Positions 1-10,879 of a stretch of DNA of 52,915 nucleotides are shown in pieces. A program made the position numbers and the translations under genes. The DNA lies in assembly GCF_032854445.1 (NCBI RefSeq), contig NC_088295.1, positions 31,740,470 through 31,793,384 on the forward strand, written 5' to 3'. Each line of letters starts with the position of its first letter. Position 1 is the stretch's first letter. Source of the stretch: Liolophura sinensis (Eukaryota > Mollusca > Polyplacophora > Chitonida > Chitonidae). The notes under the pieces are model-generated. The model ran no database searches, was not told the DNA's origin, and saw only the letters and a list, made by a program, of their open reading frames with translations.

Positions 1-305
1 TGTGGTGACTTTGTCTAATCTAGCTTGGTTAGGTGTGGTGGCTTTGTCTGGCTTAGCTTGGTCAGGAGTGATTGTTTTGATCTATCTTGGTCAGATGTGG
101 TGAATTTATCTGGCTCACATGTAGCTTTGTTAGATTTGGCGGCTATATCTACCTATCTTGGTAAGACGTTGTGAATTTATCTGACATAGCTTGGTCAGGT
201 GTGCTGGCTTTATCTGGCCTAGTTAGCTCAGGTGAGGTGGCTGTGTCTTACTTAGCTTCTTCAGGTGGGTAACTTTATCAGGTCTCGCTTTGTAAGACGT
301 GGTGA
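1..305. repeat. Degenerate minisatellite, unit about 33 bp
   Basis: About nine diverged units of the type tgtggtggctttatctggct + tagcttggtcagg. It continues past the left edge. Confidence 0.8.
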
Positions 306-321
306 AAGTCAGACAAATTTC

Positions 322-419
322 TTAAAGCAGTCTGCCAGCAACCTCCCATCGTAATGCTGGTCCTCGTCGTATAAGTGAAATATCCTGAAGTACGGAGTGA
401 AATAAATAAATAAATAAAT
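322..419 (+). mobile_element. tRNA-derived SINE, family A, 5'-truncated
   Basis: Ends cagcaacct...gtataagtgaaatatcctgaagtacgg followed by aaataaataaat. Only the 3' half remains. Confidence 0.75.
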
Positions 420-1756
420 GCGACTCGACAAACAACTGTGCTCCTGTCACACAGAGTTATATTAACATGTATAATATGTCCGCAGTTTGTTTTTGGCACA
501 TGTATCTCTGTCAACCATTAGGCTGACACAATGCAATCACTGACAACTCATATTTGTTTATTTACTTATTTTGATTTTTGTTTTAACACACACTCAAGCA
601 TTTCTTACTTCTACGAAGGTGGTCAGTTTAATGGGTGGAGGAACCGGAGTGCCTGGGATAATCCACCGGACTTTGGCAAGCTACTAACGAACTCCCACAC
701 ATAGCGAACGTTATGGATTATTAAATTACAATATCTTAAAGAACAGCTGGTTTTCGTTTCGAGAAGGGTACGTAGGGGGTGCATAAGTGTTTGTGTAAGT
801 AATATCTCGAGTGTGTATGGCTTATGTACGAGTTGTCCGTGGCGTATCAGATGCCAAAGCTGCGATAGCAATAAGAATGGGTCACGCCAGCTCTTCTTCG
901 CACAGAAAGGTCAAGGTAACTTCGCATCACTGTAAGCGGTTGTGCATTTCTGTATATGCCCCTGTTGAAGGCATATATTGCCGTGTTTCCAACGAAGAAA
1001 AGAAACGTGCACTTATTATTGAATTTTGAATTATTGTTAGTGTCTATCGGCCCTAATTTTTCTACTCCATGTTGAACCACCGAAGGACTACTGAAGTATT
1101 CTTCAGTGTGGTACAAAACTGAAACCAAGAAAACTAAATTCAAATGTAGAAGAAATTCTACTAATATTGAAACATGTCCGAAGTCAAATTGATTGCATCT
1201 GAACGATGAAAGAAGAAATAAAGTTAAAAGAGTTAAAAACAATAGCACGATCGACATTGACAGACGTTACAACAACACCATAACATAGGAGTGGATCCTG
1301 TAAATATTGTGCCCGAATGGCCATTGCGACGTCAAGTACATGCTTGCTACATTACACTGGCGCCCGAAGCTCGATATCAACTGCAAGCAGCGACACTCCA
1401 GCTAATTATAACGAGGGACTACTTCGAAACACGGGATTAGGAGTCGGAAAAAAAAATCCGTGGCTCATTGGATCGGTAAGATGCGCATACAGATAGTTGT
1501 AATAAAAACTCATCGGAGATAACTTTATCTTGCATTTGTTATTAAAAATTAAAAAGTAATTTTGATTTCGCTGGTAGAATGACCGTCATGTCTCAAAAAT
1601 ACAATGAATACATACATATTTTACTGCTAAAAGTTAGGTGGTAAAACAGAGGTGAGCTCTGTGCGAAATGACTCTAAAACTATAAAATCGGGATGTCTTT
1701 TCAGTGATCCACTATTGTTCGCAGCTGACTGCAGGACTGTGCTGCAAGGCCATGCA
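420..1756. other. Intergenic, no gene seen
   Basis: 600-720 resembles the repeat (family D) also seen at 16190-16330 and 21060-21130: gggtggaggaaccggagtgcc and gcaagctactaacgaac. Nothing else recognised. Confidence 0.5.
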
Positions 1757-2022
1757 CTTATTTATTTATTTATTTATTTATTTATTTGGTTGGTGTTTTA
1801 CGCCGTACTCAACAATATTTCACTTATACGACGGCGGTCAGCACCGTGATGGGAGGAAACCGGGCAGAGCCTGGGGGAAATTCATGGACACCCGCAGGTT
1901 GCTGCACACCTTTTAAAGTACGGGTGGAGAGGAAACCAGCATGAGTTGGACTTGAACTCACAGCGATCACAATGGTGAGAGGCTGCTGGGGCATTGCGCC
2001 CAGCTAGCACGCTACGCAACCA
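1757..2022 (-). mobile_element. tRNA-derived SINE, family A, near full length
   Basis: Begins on the plus strand with (ttta)n and ggtgttttacgccgtactca and extends to the gttcaagtcc B box and a damaged tRNA head. Confidence 0.85.
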
Positions 2023-2326
2023 TGCGTTTTTCTATCCAGAAATAAATGCCATATGGCGAAACTACATTATCTCTTCACCAAGTAACGCTACATTGTTCTC
2101 ATATTTGTATACCAGTAAAAGAAAGCAGCAGGAGGGAACATCTGAACACAGCGTATATTGGTTTCCGACCGATATACCCAGTCACACAAACAGACACCGA
2201 AAGGAATGGTGCAAAAATTTAGGTATTTGTCTTCATTACAAAGATTATAACTTATTTTAACAGGTCTCTACAGACAGGCGATTGTTGTACTTCACTGAGG
2301 GCTGTTTCTCAAAAGTCTCTTAGATT

Positions 2327-2412
2327 TACGAGGACGTAGGGTATTTACGACAACATAGGGTATTTACGACGACGAATGGTATTTACGACAACTTAGGGTA
2401 TTTACGACAGAC
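2327..2412. repeat. 19-bp tandem repeat
   Basis: About 4.5 units of cgacaacttagggtattta with few changes. The surrounding 2023-3721 shows no gene; a SINE tail fragment lies at about 3045-3075 and an A run at 3501. Confidence 0.85.
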
Positions 2413-3721
2413 TAACTTTTAAAGTGCATTATGTTTTATCTGACTCTTATAGCGGCATCTGTGTACCGGCACATTTGCCGTCATATTTGCAGGTTTTTCA
2501 TGGGCAGGGGATATGACCTGTCGAGGGCGCAGATTTGCTTTAAGAAACAGCGACGTGGTAAATGTTAAGACCTTAGACGAGCCTATGCCTACGACCGTTA
2601 TATCCCGTTTGAGAATGATCCCCCAGGCTGCATATAGAGGCCATGCAGAAAATCCACTGTTTTGACTAAATGTAAACGCACAAAAAGTCATGATTATGAG
2701 GTCCATTGGGTGCATACATATTAAAACAAGATATTATACCTCTAATGAAGGACAGTATTACTTTAAGTTCACACGTATTTTTGTGATATTGTGATGTTTA
2801 AAATCCACCCAAAACACGAACATATTTCTTGTTAGTCTTGTGACGGTCAGTCATTCTTACAACTGATGTTGAAAATGTCTGTACACGGCTCTATCTGCTG
2901 GTGTTTATTATCACTTTGTAATGTCACGAAACTTGCAACCCCTAGCTGCAGGGTATCCACCATGTTTGGTTTCGTGTCGTCTTTAACTAAAAGTTTTCGT
3001 TAAATGTATGTTAAAAATAGGAGTACCACGTTAAAAGGCAGTTCTTAAGTACGGCATAAAACACCAACCGAATATATATATAAAAAAGCAAAAGACGGTA
3101 TGTCAAGAAGTTGACCGACTGACCTACGGACCGAACGACTGAAAAATAGATCAAAACAATTTTACCTACACCAGCTAACTCTGGGAGTATTTAATATCTC
3201 GATGTTATGTATAAAATCTTCCGTATACACCTACTATCTCCTGGAACACTGAATCTTACGCGGGACTGTTAAAATGCTCTCCCCACTCGTCTGGGTAATG
3301 TTGTGATGGTGTGATATTCGATGTACACATCTCGTAAAAACAAAGCTAAAATTACTTCCTTCGAATACGGAATTTGGAGATGGGCTGTGCAGTACGATAA
3401 CAAATGTCCACTGGAAAAGTGCCACCAAGTAAATATATTTGCTGAAAGTATTATTCATTCTTCAGCAGGCAATTTCACGTCAGACAAGCTATTTTTCTAA
3501 AAAAAAAAAAAAAAAACATAAAAAAGTTGATTTTGCTCCACTTCTGACATACTCTGGCGGTCACAGTCTACGGATTGTCTACGACAAACGTGAATCAGCG
3601 AAAAACAAAGGTCAACGGAGAGAAGCAAAAATTATAGATACACAGAATATATAAAACAGACAGTAGTTCAGATTAATTTGATTATGTTCAAAAAGGAGGG
3701 TGGGGGAAGGGGGGGGGGGGG

Positions 3722-3975
3722 TGCTCCGTGGCCGAAGGGATTAGCGCGCCAGAATGACACAGTGAGCCAGGAGCCTCTCACCTATGTGGTCGTTGTGAGT
3801 TAAGCTAGCTTCCTCTCCGGCCGTACATGAGAAGGACTGCAGCAACCTGCGGATGGTCGTGAGTTTCCCTCCTGCTGTAACCTGTTTCCTTCCACCATAT
3901 AAGTGAAATCTTCATGTGTACGGCGTAAAACACCATTTAAATGAATGAATGAATGAATGAATCAATCAATCAACG
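3722..3975 (+). mobile_element. tRNA-derived SINE, family A
   Basis: Head ctccgtggccgaagggattagcgcg, body, and gtacggcgtaaaacaccat, followed by a (gaat)n and (caat)n tail. Confidence 0.82.
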
Positions 3976-4639
3976 AATCAATCAAACAATGAATCAAATT
4001 TTATATTATCAAACAGCTAAAGACATGTAACTGACATAAATCATAAACTTTGGATGATTAATTTGACACTGTTATTGTCAGAAATTCCCAAAACTGTGGA
4101 CAAGGTACCCTAGAGGGATGTACAAGGCTTTTTTTGCGTCATAATGTGCATTATTATTTTAAAAGTCGTAAGTTCTGCATGTTCTTGCCCAAACCATTGT
4201 CTTACAAGATAATGCGGTATAATTAGAAAGGACTTCATTTGTGTATGGTTTTGATATGGTCTGTATAATCTATGCCCTGTGTTTGTGTGTAAAATAGGGA
4301 CAAATATAGTCGATCACAGATAATCACATTTCCTGACAAATGCCACATCAGGATACATTAAATATATGGTGTAAAGCCGTGTATAATTCATTGTATTTAT
4401 TTCATTGTTATGTTCGCGGAACGAACTCGCCCAAATTGACGTTAAACTGGTCTATGTTTGACGTAGATTAAAGACTGATTACAATTTTAAGTATGCTCAT
4501 GTATTTAACCCAGCTATCTTTCTGGATGCACTGCATGATTTCTCGGAATTGTAAATAGTATTTTTATTTTTTTATTTTAGTCGTTATTTCTAGTATGAGT
4601 CGTGAATTATTGTAAATAAATATATATATATATATATAT

Positions 4640-5540
4640 TGTTATGTATGACTATTTAACGTTTTCATGTACTGTTAGTCTGCGGACCTTTGTGAAAGCA
4701 TAACAGGCCCTGTTACCTGGAATGTATATAAGCCGTGTTTTCTGTGCACAGAGGAGGTATTTCTGTTGCATCCACTGGGAGCCAGGAGAGTGTGCGACGC
4801 TCTCGTATCGAGTCCATTATATTGATATGAGCTGGTGATGCCAGTTTCGTTTGGGAGGACAGATTTCTATGCCGGCACCGTTTGTGTACCACAGTTGTAC
4901 TGATGTCTGATTTAAGTGAATTTCTGCGGAAGTCACGTTTATTGGTGTTCGGATCTTTATTATGATTATACAGTGTTGACTGTGTAATTTGTTTAACACG
5001 CTGACCTCACCTGACCGACAAGGTCGTCACGGACTCTAAACTGAAGTTTTCAGTTTTGCAAAGGACGTTCGTTCTGCCACAAGGTGACATTACTCTACGT
5101 CTCTGAACGGCTCGTTTGTGAGTTTCTGCGGGAGCTGTGACTGTTCTAAAGTGGATTATACCTCCATGCCTGGATTTACCCTGTGTTGTGCTCTGCGGGT
5201 GTGACGTCATTCAAAGGCTTGACTGTTCCAGTTCTGTGTAACCTGTGTACTGTGTTCGCGTTCGCTAACCTAGCGAAGTACCTGACTGGGACAATTTGTG
5301 ACTTGTGTGAATTGTGTGTTTATCCCATGGTCTTTACGTCGGATCTCCTGGAATACGTTCCTTGGGATGCAAAGGTGAACTGGAAACTTTTAAAGACCGG
5401 TAATACTGATGTGTATGTTTTTTATGTTGTTGTTGTTGAACTGTCTGTAAAACTGTACGTCTCATTTTATATATAAAGCATTGTTTACATTGTAATATTG
5501 AGTCACTGAGTCTGTTTTCTGTTGCTGTTTGCAATATTGT

Positions 5541-5544
<4 letters not shown>
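4640..5544. mobile_element. Probable solo LTR inserted in a TA microsatellite
   Basis: A 905-bp block starts TGTTATG and ends TTGTAACA (TGTTA/TAACA termini) and is flanked on both sides by (TA)n, with a possible ATAT target duplication. A TATA-like gtatataag sits at about 4724, and tatataaagc near the 3' end could serve as a polyadenylation signal. No internal retroelement genes or second LTR are in the window. Confidence 0.5.
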
Positions 5545-5596
<52 letters not shown>

Positions 5597-5720
5597 TGAG
5601 GAGAATTTACATAGGAAAAAAAATAATAAAACGCCATCTCAACTTTCTACATTCTGTTATATTCCAACTGCAGTTTCAAACTTTATGTTTTTTTTCAAGG
5701 TATATATATATATATATATA
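5545..5720. repeat. TA microsatellites and spacer
   Basis: (TA)n at 5545-5594 and 5698-5720. The remaining 5721-6182 before the MATE stop holds no recognisable feature; it is the MATE 3' flank. Confidence 0.85.
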
Positions 5721-6182
5721 TTTTCAGGGAAGAAGACTCACAGACTGAAACAGCCACCCCGGCTTTGCCACACATGTAAGGAGGGACATCTTCCTTCTAT
5801 TGTCTTCAATAGCATATAAGTTGTACAGCTTGCATAGATATGAAGACGAATATTTTTCTTTTCTTCTTGTAAGAGAAAAGATCTATACGCTACAGGTATG
5901 GGGTCTAATAAACTCTTCGCAAAAGCAGGGTTTGATGATAATGACGATTCTGCGCGTGCTTTAAGACTTCAGTAGAATCAGTTGGAAGTGGATGTAAATT
6001 AAATAACAAAAAAACCCAAAACAGAACATAAAACAACAAAAAAAAAACAGTTTTCTAGCACTAGCACTGAGTACTTTGTAATTGTCAAAGAAACATCGAT
6101 AAAGTTTACAACTTTCATCTGAATTGCTAAAACATATGAAATATTTCGAAGAAGTTAAAAACGTGTTTTCTGGCTTTCTACT

Positions 6183-6423
6183 TCATATAAACACAGATAT
6201 TCGTATAACAAAGCCAAAGAGTAATACTCCCAGCGACACTAGCACAGCCAGTAAGGTTTTCGAGAGAAGAAGCACTTTCTCCTTCGTACAAATAATACTT
6301 TTTTGGTGAGGCTGTGAGATCAATTCATTAAGCGTATCGCTTGGTCTCTGATCATCAGTCGGTTTCTCTGTGTGGACAAAGAAATAAGGGACATAACTCT
6401 TCTTGAATGTAATGTAATCATTG
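6183..6423 (-). CDS. MATE exon 17 (C-terminal helix, stop)
   Basis: 79 codons and TGA; acceptor gatgtcag. A polar stretch is followed by KEKVLLLSKTLLAVLV and a membrane helix ending VIRISVFI. Animal MATEs have such an extra last helix after a basic K/R-Q-L-V-L-R-R run. Confidence 0.7.
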
Positions 6424-6738
6424 CTGACATCAGCAATATTCGAGAAAACACACATGCAGCTAACATCTTCAAAACTTATCATCTTGTTCAATAGAAACAT
6501 TTTTTCTTGTAGTATTAGTTCTTCAAGACATGGTGTCGCCAGATTTAACTAATGTTTCCATTAAGATGTTAATTAATAAGGTTATTTTGTCACTATTAAA
6601 AAAATAATTTTTCAGGATTTACCCATTAAATACAGTGTATCATTCTGGGCAAGCGATGTTGACTAAACACGTTTAAGAAGCAGGAATAGTCTCCCCTGAA
6701 TAGAAATGAACAACATGGATGTGCCATGTGTTTTACAC

Positions 6739-6916
6739 GCTTTCACATTGTCCTGGTTAAGACGCGCATACCCGTCTTCGGTCAGCACACTCACTGTTTC
6801 TTTATCGTGTTTTTCCATGGCCTTAGCGTTAATAAAAAAATCACGCATAAAATACCGCCATATTAAAGCAAACAATTCACACAGAATTCGTAAAAAATGT
6901 AAGACGTTTATATATA
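6739..6916 (-). CDS. MATE exon 16 (TM12 and cytosolic loop), diverged
   Basis: Phase 1 entry from acceptor ataattcag. INVLHFLRILCELFALI aligns with the last core helix. The hydrophilic stretch MEKHDKETVSVLTEDGYARL is the variable loop. The end (donor GTGTAA) is chosen for frame only and may be wrong. Confidence 0.55.
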
Positions 6917-7215
6917 CTGAATTATAAATGTGTAACTTACTACTGGTACTATGTTCTCTAACTGTCATAAGAGGTTTCCTTTAAAAAGATTTGGGCCGTT
7001 TTTATTAATTTGATAGTACGTGGTAATATTAAACCATTGCGCAAGAGATGGAGACAGACAAAATTTGACAAAACGGTTTCGAAAATTTTTACATGTGACT
7101 GCAGCAGTGGGGAAAAGTGGAGTCTTCGAAAAAAATTAGTGGAAATGTTAAAATAATGAAATGAATAGATGTATATCATCTTAGCTAAGATAACAGCGTT
7201 AACGTAAGAATGGCA

Positions 7216-7335
7216 GTTATTATTTATTTATTTATCTGATTAGTGTTTTGCGCCTTACTCAAGAATATTTCACTCATACGACGGCGGCCAGCATTATGGT
7301 GGGAGAGAAACCAGGCAGAGCCCGAGGGAAGGTGG
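7216..7335 (-). mobile_element. SINE family A, 3' half, in MATE intron 15
   Basis: (ttta)n tail, ttactcaagaatatttcac and ggccagcattatggtgggag; the tRNA part is missing. Confidence 0.75.
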
Positions 7336-7832
7336 CATTTATGTAAAGCGAGCATAGACAGCCACACATGTGCTGTAGTAAGTATAGAATTATTTATGTA
7401 TACTCGTTACAGCACATTAACTTTACATCATTGGCATTAAAAGCAAATTTTGTACAAAATTGTTTAACAATGCCGTGTCACCGGGGTCACGGTGATGAGG
7501 CAGGAAAGACAAAAACTATCTCTACCTTTGTTTTCTAATAATACTTTATACAAATGCGTTCTCTTTATCAAATGTATGCCAACATTATTCTAGCAAACAC
7601 CTGAAACAACTTTATTGATGAATCTTGATTAAATGGTTTCGCCAGACGACACTAGTGGTGACGCTACTTTCGTCGCGAAGGTCAATCTTGTCTAGCGGTG
7701 GCAGTGATGTAAAGGGAGAGTAGTGAGCTGCGCATGCGCTGTAAGGATTATGGGATTTATGACGTTGGAATTTTAATTAATTTTTGTCGTACATCTCCAA
7801 CTTATTATGAAGACAAATCTGACTGTACATAC

Positions 7833-7965
7833 CAATGACTCCCAAACGTGTATAAAGCATAAAATAAACGATGAATGGACTTGCAATAAGACCATAGGCA
7901 ATGAATGACAACAACCCTCCAATCCACTGCAAGCCACAACCTCCCAGGGCACCGGTAGTCACAGA
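7833..7965 (-). CDS. MATE exon 15
   Basis: 44 codons plus one base; acceptor ttctag, donor GTATGT. TTGALGGCGLQWIGG and YTRLGVIG are classical MATE motifs (G-V-x-R-G-C/S-G-x-Q-x-x-G-A and L-G-V-x-G). Confidence 0.9.
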
Positions 7966-8403
7966 CTAGAACAGAGGCCAAGTGTAACACATAATTAGTG
8001 AAATCTTTGATGTCACAAAGTGAATAAATAAAAATAATAGAAGTACATCAAAAAAAAAAAAAAAACAACAACAAAAAAACACACACACACAAAAAACGTT
8101 AGACTTTACTACGAGCAAATTAGGTTGAGAATAGAAAGTGAAACAACTCTGTATTTATAGCAGAATCTTGACACACGTTCCTACTGGTATTATTGCGTCT
8201 TTATCAAATTATTTCCTTTGTTAATATACTACACTGCTCTACAATTACATGATTAAAAATACAAAAAAAAATTAAAACATTCATCGGTTATCATAGTATT
8301 TTTTTTAAAAAGATCACTGTGGAGACGGTGCAAACTTAGCTGGATGCACAAGCTGATTTTAGCAAAAGTTGGTTGCTTCAGATACGGCATCGAAATTACT
8401 TAC

Positions 8404-8470
8404 AACGAACATGTCTATCACACGAGTAATCGCCATCATGGCAACTTCGGAGACAAGCTGTATCACAGCT
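8404..8470 (-). CDS. MATE exon 14
   Basis: AVIQLVSEVAMMAITRVIDM aligns with the family's I-I-x-L-V-x-x-V segment; donor GTAAGT, phase 0. To stay in frame with exon 13 the intron must end ...TTTACTG|A. The nearby AG two bases later shifts the frame by two. Confidence 0.75.
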
Positions 8471-8688
8471 CAGTAAAAAGAAACATATTATTAAACAGAT
8501 TTATCGCAGAAAAAAGGAGAAATTTTACTGGTTTCTTTCAAACGTTTAAACTGACAATACACGCAAAGCTGGATGACGAAAAGAAACAACCAGGTATCAG
8601 ATAACACTTCCGACGTTGTTACAATTGAAATAGAGGGGAAGTTATCTTTGAGATCTCTACTGACCTCTTAAAACGTGACATTTCTTAC

Positions 8689-8764
8689 TGATTATTTGTA
8701 AAGGCCAACGGGATCACGTTCCTGAAAATTGCTTGAACCAATGCAGTCATTATCAAATAGATAT
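8689..8764 (-). CDS. MATE exon 13
   Basis: 24 codons with split codons on both sides; acceptor ctgttgtag, donor GTAAGA (phase 2). ALVQAIFRNVIPLAFTNN fits the helix and loop before F-T-x-D in MATEs. Confidence 0.75.
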
Positions 8765-9019
8765 CTACAACAGAACAGAAAAATTATTGCATTTTGAATT
8801 CATTGTGCCTTTTGTTGATTGGAAATCGTTTGCATTAACGCCGTAAAGATCTTCGATTAACGAATCTCAAAGTAAATATTTCAAAGGAATACAACATCTG
8901 TGTAACATTGTCATACAATTTCAATGTCGTAAATACTGCTTCATGTAAGTAAAATTTCATATCTTATAACCTTATCAAAAATAAGTAGAAAATGCATAAA
9001 ATAAGAATGTTTCGCTTGC

Positions 9020-9128
9020 AGTTGACAAGTAGTGCTACAAGGAAAGCAGTCTTTGCTCCATCAACATTTCCAGCTCCACGGCTCTGTCCCACCCGTACGC
9101 TACACGCTATAGAGATACCATGAGAAAT
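9020..9128 (-). CDS. MATE exon 12
   Basis: 36 codons; acceptor ttttttgtag. HGISIACSVRVGQSRGAG is unmistakable. No GT donor fits; a GC donor (ACT|GCAAGC) joins exon 13 in frame as a split Tyr. Confidence 0.85.
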
Positions 9129-9306
9129 CTACAAAAAAAACAAAGGAAATGACATCTTTGGTTTGTTACTATGTTTTCTTTAATTCTTAAATAATTTAAC
9201 AAAAATCCTCAAACTAAAGGCTGTTGTGAATCAAATTATGTTATTGTGATTGTAATAATCGACTGGCCCAACATTCACCTCATTTCATTGAGAAATTCAT
9301 TTGATT

Positions 9307-9475
9307 CATTTATTGATTTGATTTGATTTATTTGACGCCGCACTCAAGAATATGTCACTTGTATGACGTCGGCTAGCACTATGATGAGAGGAAACCGGGC
9401 AGAGCCTGGGGGAAAACCACGAGCATCCGCAGGTTGGCAGACCTTCCCGCGTATGGCCGGAGAGAGTTGAGTTGA
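9307..9475 (-). mobile_element. SINE family A, 3' part, in MATE intron 11
   Basis: Contains gccgcactcaagaatatgtcac, gaaaccgggcagagcctggg and the ggccggagag junction; head missing. Confidence 0.75.
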
Positions 9476-9563
9476 CTTCTGTCGGAAAAAGAGGTGCAAT
9501 GAGCAAACAATGGCATAGTAACAGACTTTGTAGCAATATTGGTAAATATTCAGTTTACTACAC

Positions 9564-9631
9564 CGTGTACAAAATCCATTCAGAATATAGCGCAACTGAC
9601 AAGGCCCCGTGTTCAACAATGCCCAGGACAC
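9564..9631 (-). CDS. MATE exon 11 (TM8)
   Basis: 22 codons after the split Gly; acceptor atccacag, donor GTGTAG (weak). VLGIVEHGALSVALY matches the I-L-G-x-V-E-L-G-A-Q-S motif. The conserved Glu of the next helix turn aligns with Tyr. Confidence 0.8.
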
Positions 9632-9738
9632 CTGTGGATAAACCAAGCAAATGACAAATGTGAGGAAATTTTGAAAAGAGAAAAGGAGAATGGCACTGGG
9701 TTTTCAGCGTCAGTAAACCGTTTATTTTCTGTACTTAC

Positions 9739-9840
9739 CACTCAGGAACAGACTCCCTTAATATGTCAGCAGCAGAGCCGTGTCAGCCAACACAAGTCTC
9801 AGGAAATAACCCCAGTCTTGTAAACATCTCCACGACCAGC
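9739..9840 (-). pseudogene. MATE exon 10 (TM7) with in-frame stop
   Basis: Acceptor ttgaacag, donor GTAAGT, phase 1 to phase 1. GWSWRCLQDWGYFLRLVLAD is clear MATE. After ALLLTY comes TAA (9758-9760), then GSLFLSG, which resumes the family pattern in the same frame. About six residues including E-W-W and Y-E of normal TM7 are missing or replaced by the stop. Confidence 0.85.
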
Positions 9841-10185
9841 CTGTTCAAGACAACACTTTACATGTATAACCTTCCAGTTTACACATGATGTATTCCGCAA
9901 AGCTGTTGTTGCCTTACAAGATCGCTGGTAAGAGTAAAAAGATTATTCGGGCAGCTTTAATAAAACTTTTTGTGTTATACTAAACAAGAAGAATGATAAA
10001 ACCATTCATAGGATGTGAAAACTGTTTATTTAAATTAAAACTTGCAACTTAAATGGCATCCATTAAGTACTGTTGGAAATGTAATACTTTTGTATATCAT
10101 AGCTTGTATATACTCAAACATGCATAGTAAGACATTCATAGCTCAGGTATTTCATATGTTACGTATTTAATGATTATTCTCTTAC

Positions 10186-10281
10186 CATTACAAGTTTCCT
10201 TTCGTGCATGACTAAACCGAATGTAACTGATTGTGGAGAAGCACCTGAAAATCCAAGACAGTGCCTGTGCTACAGCCGAAC
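10186..10281 (-). CDS. MATE exon 9
   Basis: Phase 1 in (acceptor ccagag; a ccag two bases earlier is out of frame) and phase 1 out (GTAAGA). SAVAQALSWIFRCFSTISYI aligns with the G-A-A-x-A-Q-x-x-S-Q-W-x-x-x-x-x-x-L-Y-I segment. KETCNG precedes G-W-S of exon 10. Confidence 0.82.
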
Positions 10282-10592
10282 CTCTGGAACAAAAGAGGCT
10301 TCGGGAATGGTTTCTGCTGGAAACTAGCAATGTACATATAAGTTCCTTAATCTGAATATGCCTTGATCTTTCGGGTGAAGATATGAACTCAGGCACTTAT
10401 GAACTTTATTGTCATTCACAAGTTCTACAGTCATGTTTATTTACAAATGTATTTGAATGATATTTACGCCATTGTGGCGTCTCCAGTGGTAATCCTTAAT
10501 TAATTCGGAAAAACCTACAAATATTCATGATGACGTTTGATCATTTTGTGATTGGAAATAAATACTGATTAATTGCAGCCAGAGTTTCTTAC

Positions 10593-10692
10593 TTCGATCC
10601 TTGCTCCAAAACTCGAACGCACATTTGTACTGTGCCAAGATATTCACAACGTTCCCTAATAGACCAACAATGACGGTTGGGACCACGATGTT
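10593..10692 (-). CDS. MATE exon 8 (TM6)
   Basis: 33 codons plus one base; acceptor gttgttcag, donor GTAAGA. IVVPTVIVGLLGNVVNILAQY is typical MATE. The following KCAFEFWSKDR replaces the normally hydrophobic L-x-L-G-V-I-G stretch at equal length. Confidence 0.82.
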
Positions 10693-10787
10693 CTGAACAA
10701 CGTAAAATAACATAGCATTATGGAGGTAGGAAACTTGACAATTCGTGGTGTGTCTCGTAGCAGCGGCAAGGACCAGATATTTGGAAC

Positions 10788-10879
10788 CAGATGTTCCATT
10801 TTGCGAAAACATGCGGTTGTGAAATCAGGGAAAGCATTCTGAATGATGAGGCTAAGTGTTTGTACAAAATACACGCAGG
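10788..10879 (-). CDS. MATE exon 7 (TM5), degenerate candidate
   Basis: 30 codons in frame with both neighbours (VQTLSLIIQNAFPDF against the family's T-Q-T-Y-x-x-I-F-x-P-A-L-P). Identity is low, and the donor GTTCCA and acceptor aataag are poor. It may be a dead exon or wrongly called. Confidence 0.4.

Noticed and set aside
5183-5476. 97-codon frame downstream of a TATA box
   Set aside because: Inside the LTR-like block; composition is Val/Leu/Cys-rich low complexity with no domain.
8344-8604. 86-codon plus-strand frame
   Set aside because: Antisense to MATE exon 14 and its intron; no family resemblance.
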